Positions 8,040 to 16,683 of a DNA stretch of 64,000 bases are shown piece after piece. Position 1 is the first letter of the stretch. Every line of letters begins with the position of its first letter. The stretch lies in the NCBI RefSeq assembly GCF_026162425.1, contig NZ_JAOBQJ010000002.1, positions 1 through 64,000 of the forward strand, read 5' to 3'. The notes beneath the pieces were generated by a model that was not told where the DNA came from, did not search any database, and was given only the letters and a program-made list of their open reading frames with translations. A program made the position numbers and the translations under genes. This stretch comes from Flexivirga meconopsidis (lineage in GTDB: Bacteria > Actinomycetota > Actinomycetes > Actinomycetales > Dermatophilaceae).

Positions 8040-9386
8040 ATGACTGAATCATTTGATGCCATCGTGATCGGAACCGGACCGGCCGGGGAATCCGCGGCCG
8101 GCCGGCTCCACGCCGGCGGTCAACGGGTGGCCGTAGTCGAAGCCGAGTTAATCGGCGGGGAATGCGCCTACTGGGCGTGCATCCCGTCCAAGACGCTGCT
8201 GCGGGCCCCGGAAGTCCACACTGAGGCCGAGCGGGCCCAAGGCGTCAGCACCCCGGAGCTGGACTGGGCCGATTTGCGCGACTACCGCGACTACATGGTC
8301 CGCCACCTCGATGACACCGACCAAGTGCAGGGCTACGCCGATCGGGGCGTCACCGTCATCAAAGGCCACGCCACGTTCACCGGCCCCCGCACGATCACCG
8401 TCGCCGGTCGGGAGCTGAGCGCGGACAACATCGTCATCGCCACCGGCAGCGAACCCATCATCCCGCCCATCGACGGACTCGATGACGTGCCGGTGTGGAC
8501 CAACCGGGAAGCGACCACCCTCACCGACATCCCCGCCCGCGCGCTGATCATCGGCGGCAGCGCCGTCGGCGTCGAACTGGCCACCTTCCTGGCCCGGTTC
8601 GGCACCCAGGTCAGCATCGTGCAATCAGCAGACCGGATCCTGGACCGCGAAGACCCACGCGTCGGCGAACTCGTCGCCGCGCAGCTGAGCGAGGCCGGTG
8701 TCGCGATCCACACCTCCCGCACCGCTCGCCAGGCCCGCCGAGAAGGCGGCGACACCGTCGTCACCATCGATGACGGCACCCAGTTGCGGGTTGACGTCAT
8801 CATCATCGGCGCCGGCCGCCGCCCTCGCACCGCCGACCTTGACCTGCAGGCAACCGGCATCACCGTCGATGAGCGCGGCGCCATCCCCGTCGACGGCTCG
8901 TGCCGCGCCGGCGAGGGTCTGTGGGCGGTCGGCGACGTCACCGCCGTCATGCCCTTCACCCACGTGGGCATGTACCAAGCCCGGGTCGCGGTCGACGCCA
9001 TCCTCGGCCACACCCACACCGCCCGCTACGACGGCATCCCCCGCGTCGTATTCGGGGACCCCGAAATCGCGGCCGTCGGCATCACCGCCGCCGCCGCACA
9101 GGCCGCCGGCCACGACATCCTCACCGCCGAACTCGACCTCGCCGACAGCATCGCCCGCCCATGGACGTACGAGAAGCAACCACGCGGCACCCTCGGCCTC
9201 GTCGCCGACGCCACCGAGCAGCGCCTCCTCGGCGCCTACGCCGTCGCCCCACTCGCCAGCGAATGGATCCACCAAGCCGCACTGGCCATCCGCGTCGGAA
9301 TCCCGCTGGACGCGCTCCGCGACCAGGTCGCCCAATTCCCCACCTACAGCGAGGCCTACCTCGCCGCGATCGAAGCGCTGGCGTAG
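8040..9386 (+). CDS. Second pyridine nucleotide-disulfide oxidoreductase (MerA-like)
   Basis: This 448-residue FAD-dependent enzyme belongs to the same fold family as MerA and lipoamide dehydrogenase. It has the FAD motif VIGTGPAGESAAG, a redox-active CxxxxC in GGECAYWACIPSKTLL, a second dinucleotide fold at IIGGSAVGVELATF and the AVGDVTAVMPFTH motif. It lacks the C-terminal Cys-Cys tail of MerA, so it may not reduce Hg(II) directly; maintaining a thiol pool or reducing another acceptor is possible. It lies 119 bases after merA on the same strand inside the transposon and is probably the last gene of the mer unit. Confidence 0.8.
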   Translation: MTESFDAIVIGTGPAGESAAGRLHAGGQRVAVVEAELIGGECAYWACIPSKTLLRAPEVHTEAERAQGVSTPELDWADLRDYRDYMVRHLDDTDQVQGYADRGVTVIKGHATFTGPRTITVAGRELSADNIVIATGSEPIIPPIDGLDDVPVWTNREATTLTDIPARALIIGGSAVGVELATFLARFGTQVSIVQSADRILDREDPRVGELVAAQLSEAGVAIHTSRTARQARREGGDTVVTIDDGTQLRVDVIIIGAGRRPRTADLDLQATGITVDERGAIPVDGSCRAGEGLWAVGDVTAVMPFTHVGMYQARVAVDAILGHTHTARYDGIPRVVFGDPEIAAVGITAAAAQAAGHDILTAELDLADSIARPWTYEKQPRGTLGLVADATEQRLLGAYAVAPLASEWIHQAALAIRVGIPLDALRDQVAQFPTYSEAYLAAIEALA

Positions 9387-9438
9387 CTGCACTGCGCCGC
9401 CCAGCTAACGCTCCGGTTCAAGCTTCGGTAGATGTGGC

Positions 9439-9744
9439 TCACGGCAGATGCTTACCCAGCCAGCGCAGCGGCTTGCCGATGACCCGATTGTGATGCCACC
9501 CGTGCTCCATACCGTGAGCGCGCAGCCTTCGAAACGCATCCCGCGCGCGGACAGCCGGCCCCGTCTTGGCCTGATCTTCCAACTCCCAAGCCCAGGTGTG
9601 TAGCGAATGGGCGCATCGGGTGCACACCGTCACCTCAGGATGATTGCCGAGGTGCACGAACCGATCTGGGTCTTCGACCACGCCACAGCACCAGCACTCC
9701 GACCTGCCCGCTGAGGGATCCTGCAGCTCTGTCTGTGCTGTCAT
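9439..9744 (-). CDS. Small cysteine-rich protein, putative zinc finger
   Basis: This 101-residue protein begins at an ATG at 9744 preceded by GAGGAG. CWCCGVVEDP and TVCTRCAHSLHTWAWE provide four or five cysteines and a histidine in two close clusters, a layout typical of a treble-clef zinc site. The rest is basic (ARDAFRRLRAHGMEHG). It is convergent with the upstream oxidoreductase and is divergent from the resolvase gene across 308 bases. I do not recognise a named family; a passenger gene of the transposon is the safest description. Confidence 0.6.
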   Translation of the reverse strand: MTAQTELQDPSAGRSECWCCGVVEDPDRFVHLGNHPEVTVCTRCAHSLHTWAWELEDQAKTGPAVRARDAFRRLRAHGMEHGWHHNRVIGKPLRWLGKHLP

Positions 9745-10052
9745 CAAGCGCTCCTCATCGTCGAGCCGGCTTCGGTGTCGAGGGAATCCAGTATTGCGCG
9801 GTCACTCGCCATCAATCACGTCTGGACCCGTTAGCGAGTCGCTCGGACAGATACGACGAGACCGGCCGGGCGAGCTGGCCAGAGGCATGTTCCGGGCTCC
9901 CGGTCAGTCGCCGCAACAGGAACCCTCAACGGAACACATCCCAGTGGATCCGCGATGCCGTCGATTTCGCAGAGCCCCAGCGATCAGTCAATCCCGTAAG
10001 ACCCGCCCGATTTAATGCCCGGTGAAGGCCGCTCAACCGGTACAGTCACCGG
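9745..10052. other. Intergenic region, expected place of the res site
   Basis: This 308-base space lies directly upstream of the resolvase gene, where Tn3-family elements usually keep the three resolvase-binding subsites. I see one short palindrome, AGCGAGTCGCT at 9833-9843, but could not lay out three subsites with confidence. No gene is visible. Confidence 0.35.
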
Positions 10053-10652
10053 ATGGCCAGAATGCTCGTCGGGTACGCCCGCTGCTCCACCGACGACCAG
10101 GACCTCACCGCCCAACGCAACGCGCTCGAGGCCCTCGGGGTACAGCCGGAACGGATCTACGTCGACCACGGCCTGACCGGCACCAACCGAGCTCGACCCG
10201 GGCTACGCGAGGCCCTGGCCGCATGCCACACCGGCGACACCCTCGTCGTGACCAAACTGGACCGGCTCGCCCGGTCCTTGACCGACGCCCGCAACATCGT
10301 CGAAGAACTCACCGCCGCCGAGGTCAAGCTGAACATCGGCGGCTCCGTGCACGACCCGACGGACCCCGTCGGCCGGCTGCTGTTCAACGTTCTGGCGATG
10401 ATTGCTGAGTTTGAGTCGGACCTAATTCGGATGCGCACCAGGGAAGGGATGAAGGTCGCCAAGGCCAAGGGCCGGCTGCGGGGCAAGGAACCCAAGCTCA
10501 AGGCCGCCCAGGAGGCGCACCTGGTTGAGCTGTGGCGCGGTGGCAAGCACACCTCGGCCGAGCTGGCCGACTTGTTCAATGTGGGCCGCTCCACCGTCTA
10601 CCGCGCGGTCAAACGCGCCGGAGAACCCGAAGGCAGTCCGTCAGACGACTGA
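10053..10652 (+). CDS. tnpR: Serine resolvase of the Tn3-family element
   Basis: This 199-residue serine recombinase resolves the cointegrate formed by replicative transposition. The catalytic serine lies in VGYARCSTDDQDLTAQR (Ser12), followed by TKLDRLARSLTDARNIV and FNVLAMIAEFESDLIRMRTREGM, the conserved core helices including the E helix. The C-terminal helix-turn-helix is HTSAELADLFNVGRSTVYRAV. The length is normal and I see no disruption, so unlike tnpA it should be functional. It ends about 70 bases before the right inverted repeat. Confidence 0.92.
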   Translation: MARMLVGYARCSTDDQDLTAQRNALEALGVQPERIYVDHGLTGTNRARPGLREALAACHTGDTLVVTKLDRLARSLTDARNIVEELTAAEVKLNIGGSVHDPTDPVGRLLFNVLAMIAEFESDLIRMRTREGMKVAKAKGRLRGKEPKLKAAQEAHLVELWRGGKHTSAELADLFNVGRSTVYRAVKRAGEPEGSPSDD

Positions 10653-10682
10653 CGTCATCACCCCGTACGAATCAGTTTGATT

Positions 10683-10712
10683 GCGGCTGGTGACAGCACC
10701 GTTACCAGCCGC
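10683..10712. terminator. Hairpin inside the right end of the transposon
   Basis: GCGGCTGGT at 10683-10691 and ACCAGCCGC at 10704-10712 form a perfect 9-bp stem 30 bases after the resolvase stop codon. There is no T-tract, so it is a weak terminator candidate; it might also shield the transposon end from transcription. Confidence 0.4.
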
Positions 10713-10720
10713 CGCAGGCA

Positions 10721-10761
10721 GCGGCTACCGCTAACCACTGTTCCGTTGTTCCTCGACCCCG
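10721..10761 (-). repeat. Right terminal inverted repeat of the Tn3-family element
   Basis: This is the reverse complement of the left end at 155-195 with one mismatch. The outermost base is 10761, directly followed by the second copy of the GATCG target duplication (10762-10766). Confidence 0.93.
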
Positions 10762-10909
10762 GATCGGCGTACGACAACGCGACCAGATCCTCCAGCAAAG
10801 GATCCAGCCTGCGGGGATCTTCCACCCTCCCGGTCAGCCACTCGTGCGCGACCTGGAAGTGTCCCTTACCCGGCTGCATTGCCGAACTCTGATGATCGTG
10901 ATGTGCCAT
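10762..10909 (-). pseudogene. 5' part of small host gene split by the mer transposon
   Basis: Translation would start at the ATG at 10909 behind a GGGGGGGAAG ribosome-binding site and reads MAHHDHQSSAMQPGKGHFQV, then a leucine- and aspartate-rich segment (LDPLLEDLVALSYAD) before running into the transposon's right end. Removing the element joins this frame to 61-154 on the left flank. The gene is the last visible member of the minus-strand run that includes the Tad-like locus. The function is unknown; the N-terminus is histidine-rich. Confidence 0.6.
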
Positions 10910-10970
10910 GGGCTTCCCCCCCCTCAATGGAAATTGTCATACCGGGCACTCCTTATCGGTGGCGCCGGCG

Positions 10971-11450
10971 TCACATCCATGTGCCGGTGCGCCCGCGCGG
11001 TCGCGCGCCATCGATCAACTGCAGGTTGTCCGCGTGCTTCCCCTCGGCCTCGCGCCGGCACATACCGCCGATCGTTGCGCTGCGCGTCTGCGCGACTTGT
11101 TCCGATGTGTCGACGGCGCTGGCTGTGGTCTCGGCCGACGCGATCGCCGCGGCCAGCATCCGCCGGGCGCCAGAATCGTCCGTCTCGGTGACCTTGGTGC
11201 CTTTGTCCCACCGGTCCTGCTCGGGTACCGGCATGCCGACGTCGGCATGCCGGTAGAGCGCATTCTCTGCCGCCCGCAACACCCTGACGTCCTCAAGCGC
11301 GCGCTCGTGCTCGTGCGTAATGCGGGCTTGCACCACCAGATCTACGGCCTCGGCGCTGATCCCGGCGTCGGCGAGGATCTGCAGCTGTTCGGCTTCGTCG
11401 GGCTGCGGAGCGAGTCCGCCGAGATCAAAGACTCCGCGGCCGCCCATCAC
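10971..11450 (-). CDS. Hypothetical protein, Tad-island operon
   Basis: This 159-residue hydrophilic protein starts at GTG 11450 or ATG 11447, both overlapping the stop codon of the preceding gene, behind GGAGGTG. It is rich in Ala, Glu and Arg and probably largely helical (VVQARITHEHERALEDVRVL, RMLAAAIASAETTASAVD). No signal peptide or membrane segment is visible and I recognise no family. Coupled translation with its neighbour suggests the two act together. Confidence 0.6.
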   Translation of the reverse strand: MMGGRGVFDLGGLAPQPDEAEQLQILADAGISAEAVDLVVQARITHEHERALEDVRVLRAAENALYRHADVGMPVPEQDRWDKGTKVTETDDSGARRMLAAAIASAETTASAVDTSEQVAQTRSATIGGMCRREAEGKHADNLQLIDGARPRGRTGTWM

Positions 11451-11821
11451 CGGCCACCTCCCGAGCCGTTGCCACCAACTCGTGCTGACCGTGCCTCAGT
11501 CACGGTGAACCTGATGCCCGGCCAGCCACCGGACGGGAAGACATACCGGGTACCGCTGTCGTCGACGACGGTAAGCGTTCCGTTGGCGTCGTAGCCCTGC
11601 GACAACGCAGCCGGGTCCAGGAGCTCGAGCCGACCGGAGTACCGGGAGAACAGCACCACGTCGCGTCGTTCCAGTCGCAGGGCGTGCCCGTCCAGACGGT
11701 CCACGGTCACCGGACCGATGCCCGGCACCAACAGCGCTAGGTGCGTCACCACGTCCTGCGTCGGCTTCTCGACGTCACCCGGGTCAAATGGCCCTTTTCC
11801 CTGGCCGGCGCTGACGTTCAT
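11447..11821 (-). CDS. Hypothetical protein, Tad-island operon
   Basis: This 124-residue protein starts at ATG 11821 behind a strong GGAGGTGGG site. It looks like a small beta-rich soluble protein: short hydrophobic strands alternate with turns (GTLTVVDDSGTRYVF, IRFTVTEARSARV) and end in a Gly/Ser-rich tail. There is no transmembrane segment and I recognise no family. Its stop codon overlaps the next start. Confidence 0.6.
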   Translation of the reverse strand: MNVSAGQGKGPFDPGDVEKPTQDVVTHLALLVPGIGPVTVDRLDGHALRLERRDVVLFSRYSGRLELLDPAALSQGYDANGTLTVVDDSGTRYVFPSGGWPGIRFTVTEARSARVGGNGSGGGR

Positions 11822-11981
11822 CGCCCACCTCCAATAGCGTCCACGTCGTCCTCGTGTTCGGGTTCCGGTTCGTTCGCAGGCTGTGCCATGGTGCCGAGCT
11901 CCAATGTCGATCAGGGTCTGGCCTGGCGATCGGGTCGCAGGTCAGGCCATCGTCTGTGCTGGGTGTGACGTCATTTGCCAT
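11784..11981 (-). CDS. Possible small hypothetical protein
   Basis: This 65-codon frame (MANDVTPSTDDGLTC...) sits between the macro-domain gene and the 124-residue gene on the same strand, overlapping the latter by 38 bases. It is hydrophilic and rich in Arg, Asp and Thr. Its ribosome-binding site is weak and no family is recognisable, so it could be spurious. It is listed because it fills an otherwise empty gap in a tightly packed operon. Confidence 0.35.
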   Translation of the reverse strand: MANDVTPSTDDGLTCDPIARPDPDRHWSSAPWHSLRTNRNPNTRTTWTLLEVGDERQRRPGKRAI

Positions 11982-11998
11982 GCTCGCCGCGTCGAGCT

Positions 11999-12531
11999 TC
12001 AGGCATTCCGGTCGGGTTCGACGACCAGCACCTCGAGTGGGTCGCCAACGTTGTACTCACTCAGCGTCTCTTTGATGCACCGCAATGAGGTCGCCCGATC
12101 AAGGCCGCCCGACCCTGCCCCGATCAGTGGCATCGCGATGCGCTGCATCCGGTAGATGCTTGCCGCCCGGATGGCCGAGTGAACCGATGTTTGGATGGTG
12201 GCCTCGGTGGCTCTCCATCGGAGGTTGAGTCCGGCCACGTGGATGAGCTTCAGGTCTGTGCTCAGCTCGCCCGCATCGGTGACCACGCACCCGCCGGAGA
12301 GAAGCAATCCGGCGCCGGCGAGCTGCTTCCCATGGTCCTGTCCCGGTATGTCGCTTCAGTGCCCTGCTGACCCCGCTTGGGTACAGCAAACCAGCGTGGC
12401 ATGTAGTTGCGGTTCCACGTGTTGACCAGTGCGTCGACATCGCGCTGGCCGGTGAGATCGCCGCTGACCCTGCGGACCCGCACCGCGACCGCTGCCCGTT
12501 CGGACGTCGGGTCGAACCGTTCGGCGGCCAT
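11999..12531 (-). pseudogene. Macro-domain protein, 1-base frameshift
   Basis: Macro domains bind or hydrolyse ADP-ribose and related nucleotides. The N-terminal part, from ATG 12531 overlapping the upstream stop at TGATG, reads RRVSGDLTGQRDVDALVNTW then NRNYMPRWFAVP. The C-terminal part, in another frame, has LKLIHVAGLNLRWRATEATI and IAMPLIGAGSGGLDRATSL, the ligand-binding loops of the fold. The frames meet near 12331 (MG then KQLAGAGLLLSGG), and the gene length of 533 is one base short of whole codons, so one base, probably a G in the run at ATGGGAAG, has been lost. If real, the shift removes the ADP-ribose-binding loops. Confidence 0.82.
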
Positions 12532-15500
12532 CAGCTGGCCGCCCGGTCCGGGTTGAGCCACTCGTGGTTACGGATGATCGCCTCGGTCCGCTCGGACAGC
12601 TCGACGGGTGCCCCACCGTCGTCTGACCGGTTGCAGACCTCGTCGCGCAGGATCCGCTCGGCGTCGGCTCGGTGGCCTTCGGCCTCGAACACGGCGACCA
12701 GGTCGAGCTTGGCGATTTCTGAGTCGGGTGCGACAGCGGTGGCGATCTCGGCCGCCGCCCGGGCACGGACAAGATCTCCGGATTCCAAGCACGAGGTGGT
12801 GACCATGTGCGCGACGTCGACGATGGCGGCGTTCATGTGGTGATCGATCCGGTCGCCACCGGCCAACCACTCTCCGCCGCCGGGGCGCATCTGATCGAAG
12901 GGCCGACCGTCGACCAGCTGGAGGGCACGTAGCAGATCGGCGATGCCCTCGCTCCCGCCGCGGGCCTCACCTCGGGCGCGCAACCTGCGGAACAGGTCGA
13001 TGTCGACCAGGATGTCCTCCACCTCGTACACCCCGACGCCGCGGCATTTGGCTGCTGCCGATTCGCGTGCGTTCGGCAGGTGCTTTTTGCCGGTGCGTGG
13101 GTTCACCCCAAGCCAGTCGCGCACCATCTTGATGTCACTGCGGGCCCGTCCCTCGGTGAGGTCGAACGCCTCAGCCAGTTGGGCCGGGGTCGCACCATAG
13201 GGCCGTGTTGCCAGGTACGCCAGCAGCTCGGTGGCGTAGGGCTTGCGCTTGGCCACCGCCACGGCGGAGCCGTGCGTTCGTGCATGGATCGGGCCCAGCA
13301 GAGTCAGACGCGGCAACGGACAATCGTCGTTGAACCAGGCCGTGACGTCGTCATCGAGGGTCGGGTCGGCGGCTTCGATGTCTGCCCGGACCTGGGCCGG
13401 GACCTGTGGGGCCAGCGCTTTCAGGTCTTCTTCGGTCGTCGCGGCCGCGGCGACGTAATCGGCGTCCTCGGCGTCAAGCACGCTCTCGGCTGTCTCGTCG
13501 TCGCGGTCCTCGCGCGGCTTAGTGTGCTCCTCCCGCAGCGCGCCGGCCTCATTGGTGAACGACCGCCATCCGTCGGTGGCGTCCTTGTCGACCGGGATCT
13601 CGACGTCATCGAGGACCTCGCTGTTCGCGAACAGCGTGGCGCAACCCTTGGCCTCGTCGGCGGTCAGTCCGACCGCCACCAGGTCCAGGCCGGCGCGAGG
13701 CATCGTCAGCCGCCCGGTGGAGCTGAGGTTGAGCACGGTTCCAGTCGGGGGTTCTTCGCTCTGCGTGGCTGACACCACGATCGCGGTGCCGGTCTTTCCG
13801 CTGTGCTGCTCGACCAGGTCGAGCAGCTGGTCGACGACCTTCCGATCCGCAGTCCGGTCGGCATCAACCAGCAGAAGCCGGGCGGGCCACACATCGTCAT
13901 CGGCTTTGCTGCCGCGGCCGGTTGCCACGTCGACCTGTTGCGCTTCGGCGCGGTCGATCATCGCCACGGCATCGGCGACGGCCTCCGCGGCAGCGTCACC
14001 GGACGCGTCGTGGTAGCGGACCCGCTCGGGGTTCAGCCCGGCGACTTCGCTGGCAACGCCGATGCAGTCGACCGTGACGCCGGCCGACCACGGGTTCAGC
14101 GCGAGTTCTGCCGCGAGGTACCGGGCGAAGTCGCGCGCGTAGGTGGCGTCTCCCGTCAGGTTGATCGCGGCGAGGTCCTCGCAGTTGAGCAGCCACACGC
14201 GGTCATCGTCGCTGGAACCGATCGTGACCAGGAGCGGGTAGGGCGCAGGCTGGTCCTGGTCCAGGTCGGCGGGCACACCGGCAAGGCCATCAGCCGGGCA
14301 CACCCAGTGCAGCCGATCGTCGGTGCCTTCCCATGGCTCGGGCAGGGAGCTCGGGCTGCTCAGGTGCACCACGATCTGTGTGGTGCCGAGTTCAACCGCG
14401 GCGACCGGCGGCAGTGCCAACCCGGCGTCTGTGGCGTGGGCCGCCAGACTCCGCAGCAGCGTGTCCATCTGCTCGACCGTGGGAGCCGACGTCGCACCGA
14501 CAACGGTGATGGTCTTCTCGACCGGTGCCAGCTCGGGCTCCGGTACGGCGATCGTGCGCCCCGGACGGCGGGCTCGGAACTGGGTGCGACGACGCCGGCG
14601 CAGCGTGAGCCACGCCGAACCCGCCAGGATCGCGCCGGCGCCCGTGAGGCCGGTCAGCATCCAGGGCGCGCTGCTCGCGTGCTGTTGGTCCAGCTGGGCC
14701 TCGTGCGGAACGGTCTGCTGATCCGCGGACTGTGTCGGCGTCGGCGTGCTGTGCGTTTGCGACGGCGCTGGGGTTTCGTGCGTGGCCTTCGGTGCGGGCG
14801 CCTGATGGGTAGGAGCCGGGACCGCAGGTGGTGTCGCCGGTGCACTGTGTTTCGGTGCACTGTGTTTCGGTGCGGGCGCATGCTTTGGCGCCGTGTGTTT
14901 GGTGATCACGGGCTTGACGTGATCGCTGCTCGTTGAGCCAGGGATGACCAGCGTCCATCCTGCGCCGATCTGGTTGGGGTTGGTCAGGTGGGTGCCGCCC
15001 GGCTGCACGATCGCCTTCGAGGCCGCTTCGATCTCGGGGTATCGGTTGGCGTCGCCGAGTTGCTTTTGCGCGATCCCGGACAAGGTCTGCCCGGCGTGCA
15101 CGGTCACGGTGTGCTCACTCGTTGACGTCTGCCCCGCGGGTGCCGGCAAGTGGAGGGTCCAGCCGGGTTTCAAGAAGCCTGGCTTGTTGCCCAGCACGTC
15201 GTGATTCAACGCGGCGATCTCGGTGTATCGCTCGCCCGAACCCAGGTGATCTCGGGCGATGGACCACAAGGTTTCTCCGGGTTGCACCGTGTGTTTGACC
15301 GTGTGGGTGGCTGCCGGCGTGGTGGCCTGCTGCCCGTGGCTCGTGCCCTTGGCCTGCGGGGCGGACTTGCTGCCCGGGTGGGCGACAGAGGAGGCCGTCA
15401 CGTTCTGCGACGCGGGCAGCGGGGCGGCGTTGGCCAGCTGAGCGGTGACCGGCGAGGCGGTGAACAGCAGAATGGCCATGCCGACCATGCCCTTGGCGGC

Positions 15501-15806
15501 CGACTGCGGCATGCGCAGGCCGGGCAGCTGCGGTGCTCGAACTCCTCTCGCGCGGGCGAAGATCTCCAGCACGATCGACACCGTCAGGAACGCCCATGCC
15601 ACCCAAGCGATGACTTTGACGGCAGATAGGGCGAGAGTGCCGTCGTCGGGGTTGGTCAATGCGGTCTTGATGCCGTCGAGCGTCGGCACCGACAGGTGCG
15701 CCGGGCTGGCTCCCACGGCAAGCAGCACCAGGGGCAACCCGATGATGATGCCCAGGATCAGCAAGGTGGCGAACAGTCCGGCGAGCCGGGCGCGGATGCC
15801 TCTCAT
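12531..15806 (-). CDS. LysM and BTAD-like domain membrane protein of the Tad-like locus
   Basis: This 1091-residue multidomain protein has membrane segments near residues 8-31, 55-80 and 100-125, then two LysM peptidoglycan-binding modules (about 170-225, TVQPGETLWSIARDHLGSG, and 235-290, TVHAGQTLSGIAQKQLGDA), a Pro/His-rich spacer, another membrane segment (about 380-400) followed by RRRRRTQFR, and a long cytoplasmic part. The C-terminal 200 residues contain a winged-helix-like segment and a helical region resembling the bacterial transcriptional activator domain (LLRALQLVDGRPFDQ, ARAAAEIATAVAPDSEIAKL). It could link cell-wall contact outside to an inside partner. It overlaps the TadG-like gene by four bases, at the distal end of the pilus operon. 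Confidence 0.8.
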   Translation of the reverse strand: MRGIRARLAGLFATLLILGIIIGLPLVLLAVGASPAHLSVPTLDGIKTALTNPDDGTLALSAVKVIAWVAWAFLTVSIVLEIFARARGVRAPQLPGLRMPQSAAKGMVGMAILLFTASPVTAQLANAAPLPASQNVTASSVAHPGSKSAPQAKGTSHGQQATTPAATHTVKHTVQPGETLWSIARDHLGSGERYTEIAALNHDVLGNKPGFLKPGWTLHLPAPAGQTSTSEHTVTVHAGQTLSGIAQKQLGDANRYPEIEAASKAIVQPGGTHLTNPNQIGAGWTLVIPGSTSSDHVKPVITKHTAPKHAPAPKHSAPKHSAPATPPAVPAPTHQAPAPKATHETPAPSQTHSTPTPTQSADQQTVPHEAQLDQQHASSAPWMLTGLTGAGAILAGSAWLTLRRRRRTQFRARRPGRTIAVPEPELAPVEKTITVVGATSAPTVEQMDTLLRSLAAHATDAGLALPPVAAVELGTTQIVVHLSSPSSLPEPWEGTDDRLHWVCPADGLAGVPADLDQDQPAPYPLLVTIGSSDDDRVWLLNCEDLAAINLTGDATYARDFARYLAAELALNPWSAGVTVDCIGVASEVAGLNPERVRYHDASGDAAAEAVADAVAMIDRAEAQQVDVATGRGSKADDDVWPARLLLVDADRTADRKVVDQLLDLVEQHSGKTGTAIVVSATQSEEPPTGTVLNLSSTGRLTMPRAGLDLVAVGLTADEAKGCATLFANSEVLDDVEIPVDKDATDGWRSFTNEAGALREEHTKPREDRDDETAESVLDAEDADYVAAAATTEEDLKALAPQVPAQVRADIEAADPTLDDDVTAWFNDDCPLPRLTLLGPIHARTHGSAVAVAKRKPYATELLAYLATRPYGATPAQLAEAFDLTEGRARSDIKMVRDWLGVNPRTGKKHLPNARESAAAKCRGVGVYEVEDILVDIDLFRRLRARGEARGGSEGIADLLRALQLVDGRPFDQMRPGGGEWLAGGDRIDHHMNAAIVDVAHMVTTSCLESGDLVRARAAAEIATAVAPDSEIAKLDLVAVFEAEGHRADAERILRDEVCNRSDDGGAPVELSERTEAIIRNHEWLNPDRAAS

Positions 15807-16249
15807 CGGGCTACTCCATTCTGCGCGCGGATCAGACGCGCGCTGCTGTGGCCGGTGACGTGCAGGCTCCCGATCCCCATGACCGACAGGAACTTGGTCT
15901 GGTAGTTCTGCGAGGTCGTCACCACCAAGGTGTCGTTACTCGTGACCGCAACCGTGCCGTCTACTCCGGCCGCTGCCAGGTAGCTGCGGGCAGCGGCTGC
16001 CGCTGCATTGGTGTCGATCTGGGCACCCTGGCCCTCGACAGCGGGCCCACCGAGGACCTGCTCGCCGCCTGCACGTGCGGCCTGGCCGGCCACATCCCGG
16101 GCGCGCTGCTGAGCAGCGACCTGCCCGCCGAGGTCGACGGCCAGACCTACGAGCACGATCATCACGAAGGCCGCCGCGGCCATGAAGATGGTTACCGAAC
16201 CGCGTTCGCGGTCGAGTCCCTGATGCTGCTTCTTGCCCATCTGCATCAT
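15803..16249 (-). CDS. TadG-like pilus assembly protein
   Basis: This 148-residue protein has a basic N-terminus, the Tad-type motif DRERGSVTIFMAAAAFVMIV forming one membrane anchor, and an exported C-terminal part (AARDVAGQAARAGG style, here ARDVAGQAARAGGEQV). The Gly-Ser-x-Thr processing-like motif before the hydrophobic stretch matches TadE/TadG minor pseudopilins, where a prepilin peptidase may cut. It overlaps both neighbours by four bases, so translation is coupled. Confidence 0.78.
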   Translation of the reverse strand: MMQMGKKQHQGLDRERGSVTIFMAAAAFVMIVLVGLAVDLGGQVAAQQRARDVAGQAARAGGEQVLGGPAVEGQGAQIDTNAAAAAARSYLAAAGVDGTVAVTSNDTLVVTTSQNYQTKFLSVMGIGSLHVTGHSSARLIRAQNGVAR

Positions 16250-16683
16250 CTCTCCCGGTATGTGTCGAGCGGGCTGGTCATCGTCTCGGTGATCGTCATC
16301 GACCCCGGAACACCAGGCACGGACACGTCCGACAGGTCGACAGTGCAGCGAACCGTCGCCCGGATGGTGGCCGGCGTCCCCACCGGAGCGGCGAAACCGG
16401 AGGCGTCGACGTCGACCTGTTGCGAGATGCAGTGCAGGCCCTGTGATGTCAGGCTTGCCGCCGCACCACTGGCCCCGCTGCCCTGTGCGGCTCCTTCGGT
16501 CCGTTCCAGTGATGCTGTCCGGGCGGCTTCGGCTGCTGCTGACTGCACCGCTTGGTGCGCCATCGCGACCCGGCCGCCGAAGATCACCAACAGCACAAAG
16601 AGCATGAACGCTGGCACCGCGATGGCTGCCTCGATGGCGGCCGAGCCCTCCTCCGGATCGCGACGGATGCGTAGCCAGCTCAT
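16246..16683 (-). CDS. TadE-like pseudopilin
   Basis: This 145-residue protein starts at ATG 16683. The N-terminus RRDPEEGSAAIEAAIAVPAF has the EEGSAAIE signature of TadE-family proteins followed by a single hydrophobic helix (MLFVLLVIFGGRVAM). The exported remainder contains two cysteines (LHCISQQ and VRCTVD) that could form a disulfide. It overlaps its neighbours at start and stop. Confidence 0.82.
   Translation of the reverse strand: MSWLRIRRDPEEGSAAIEAAIAVPAFMLFVLLVIFGGRVAMAHQAVQSAAAEAARTASLERTEGAAQGSGASGAAASLTSQGLHCISQQVDVDASGFAAPVGTPATIRATVRCTVDLSDVSVPGVPGSMTITETMTSPLDTYRER

Larger units (their letters stand above)
155..10761. mobile_element. Tn3-family mercury resistance transposon, complete ends
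   Basis: A 10.6-kb element is bounded by 41-bp inverted repeats at 155-195 and 10721-10761 that match at all but one position and begin CGGGGT, as is usual for Tn3-family ends. The 5 bases outside each end are identical (GATCG at 150-154 and 10762-10766), the 5-bp target duplication expected for this family. Inside are a Tn3-type transposase, a serine resolvase and a mer operon. The intact target duplication shows insertion as a single unit and no later rearrangement across the ends. The transposase has a premature stop, so mobility may depend on transposase supplied in trans. Confidence 0.95.
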
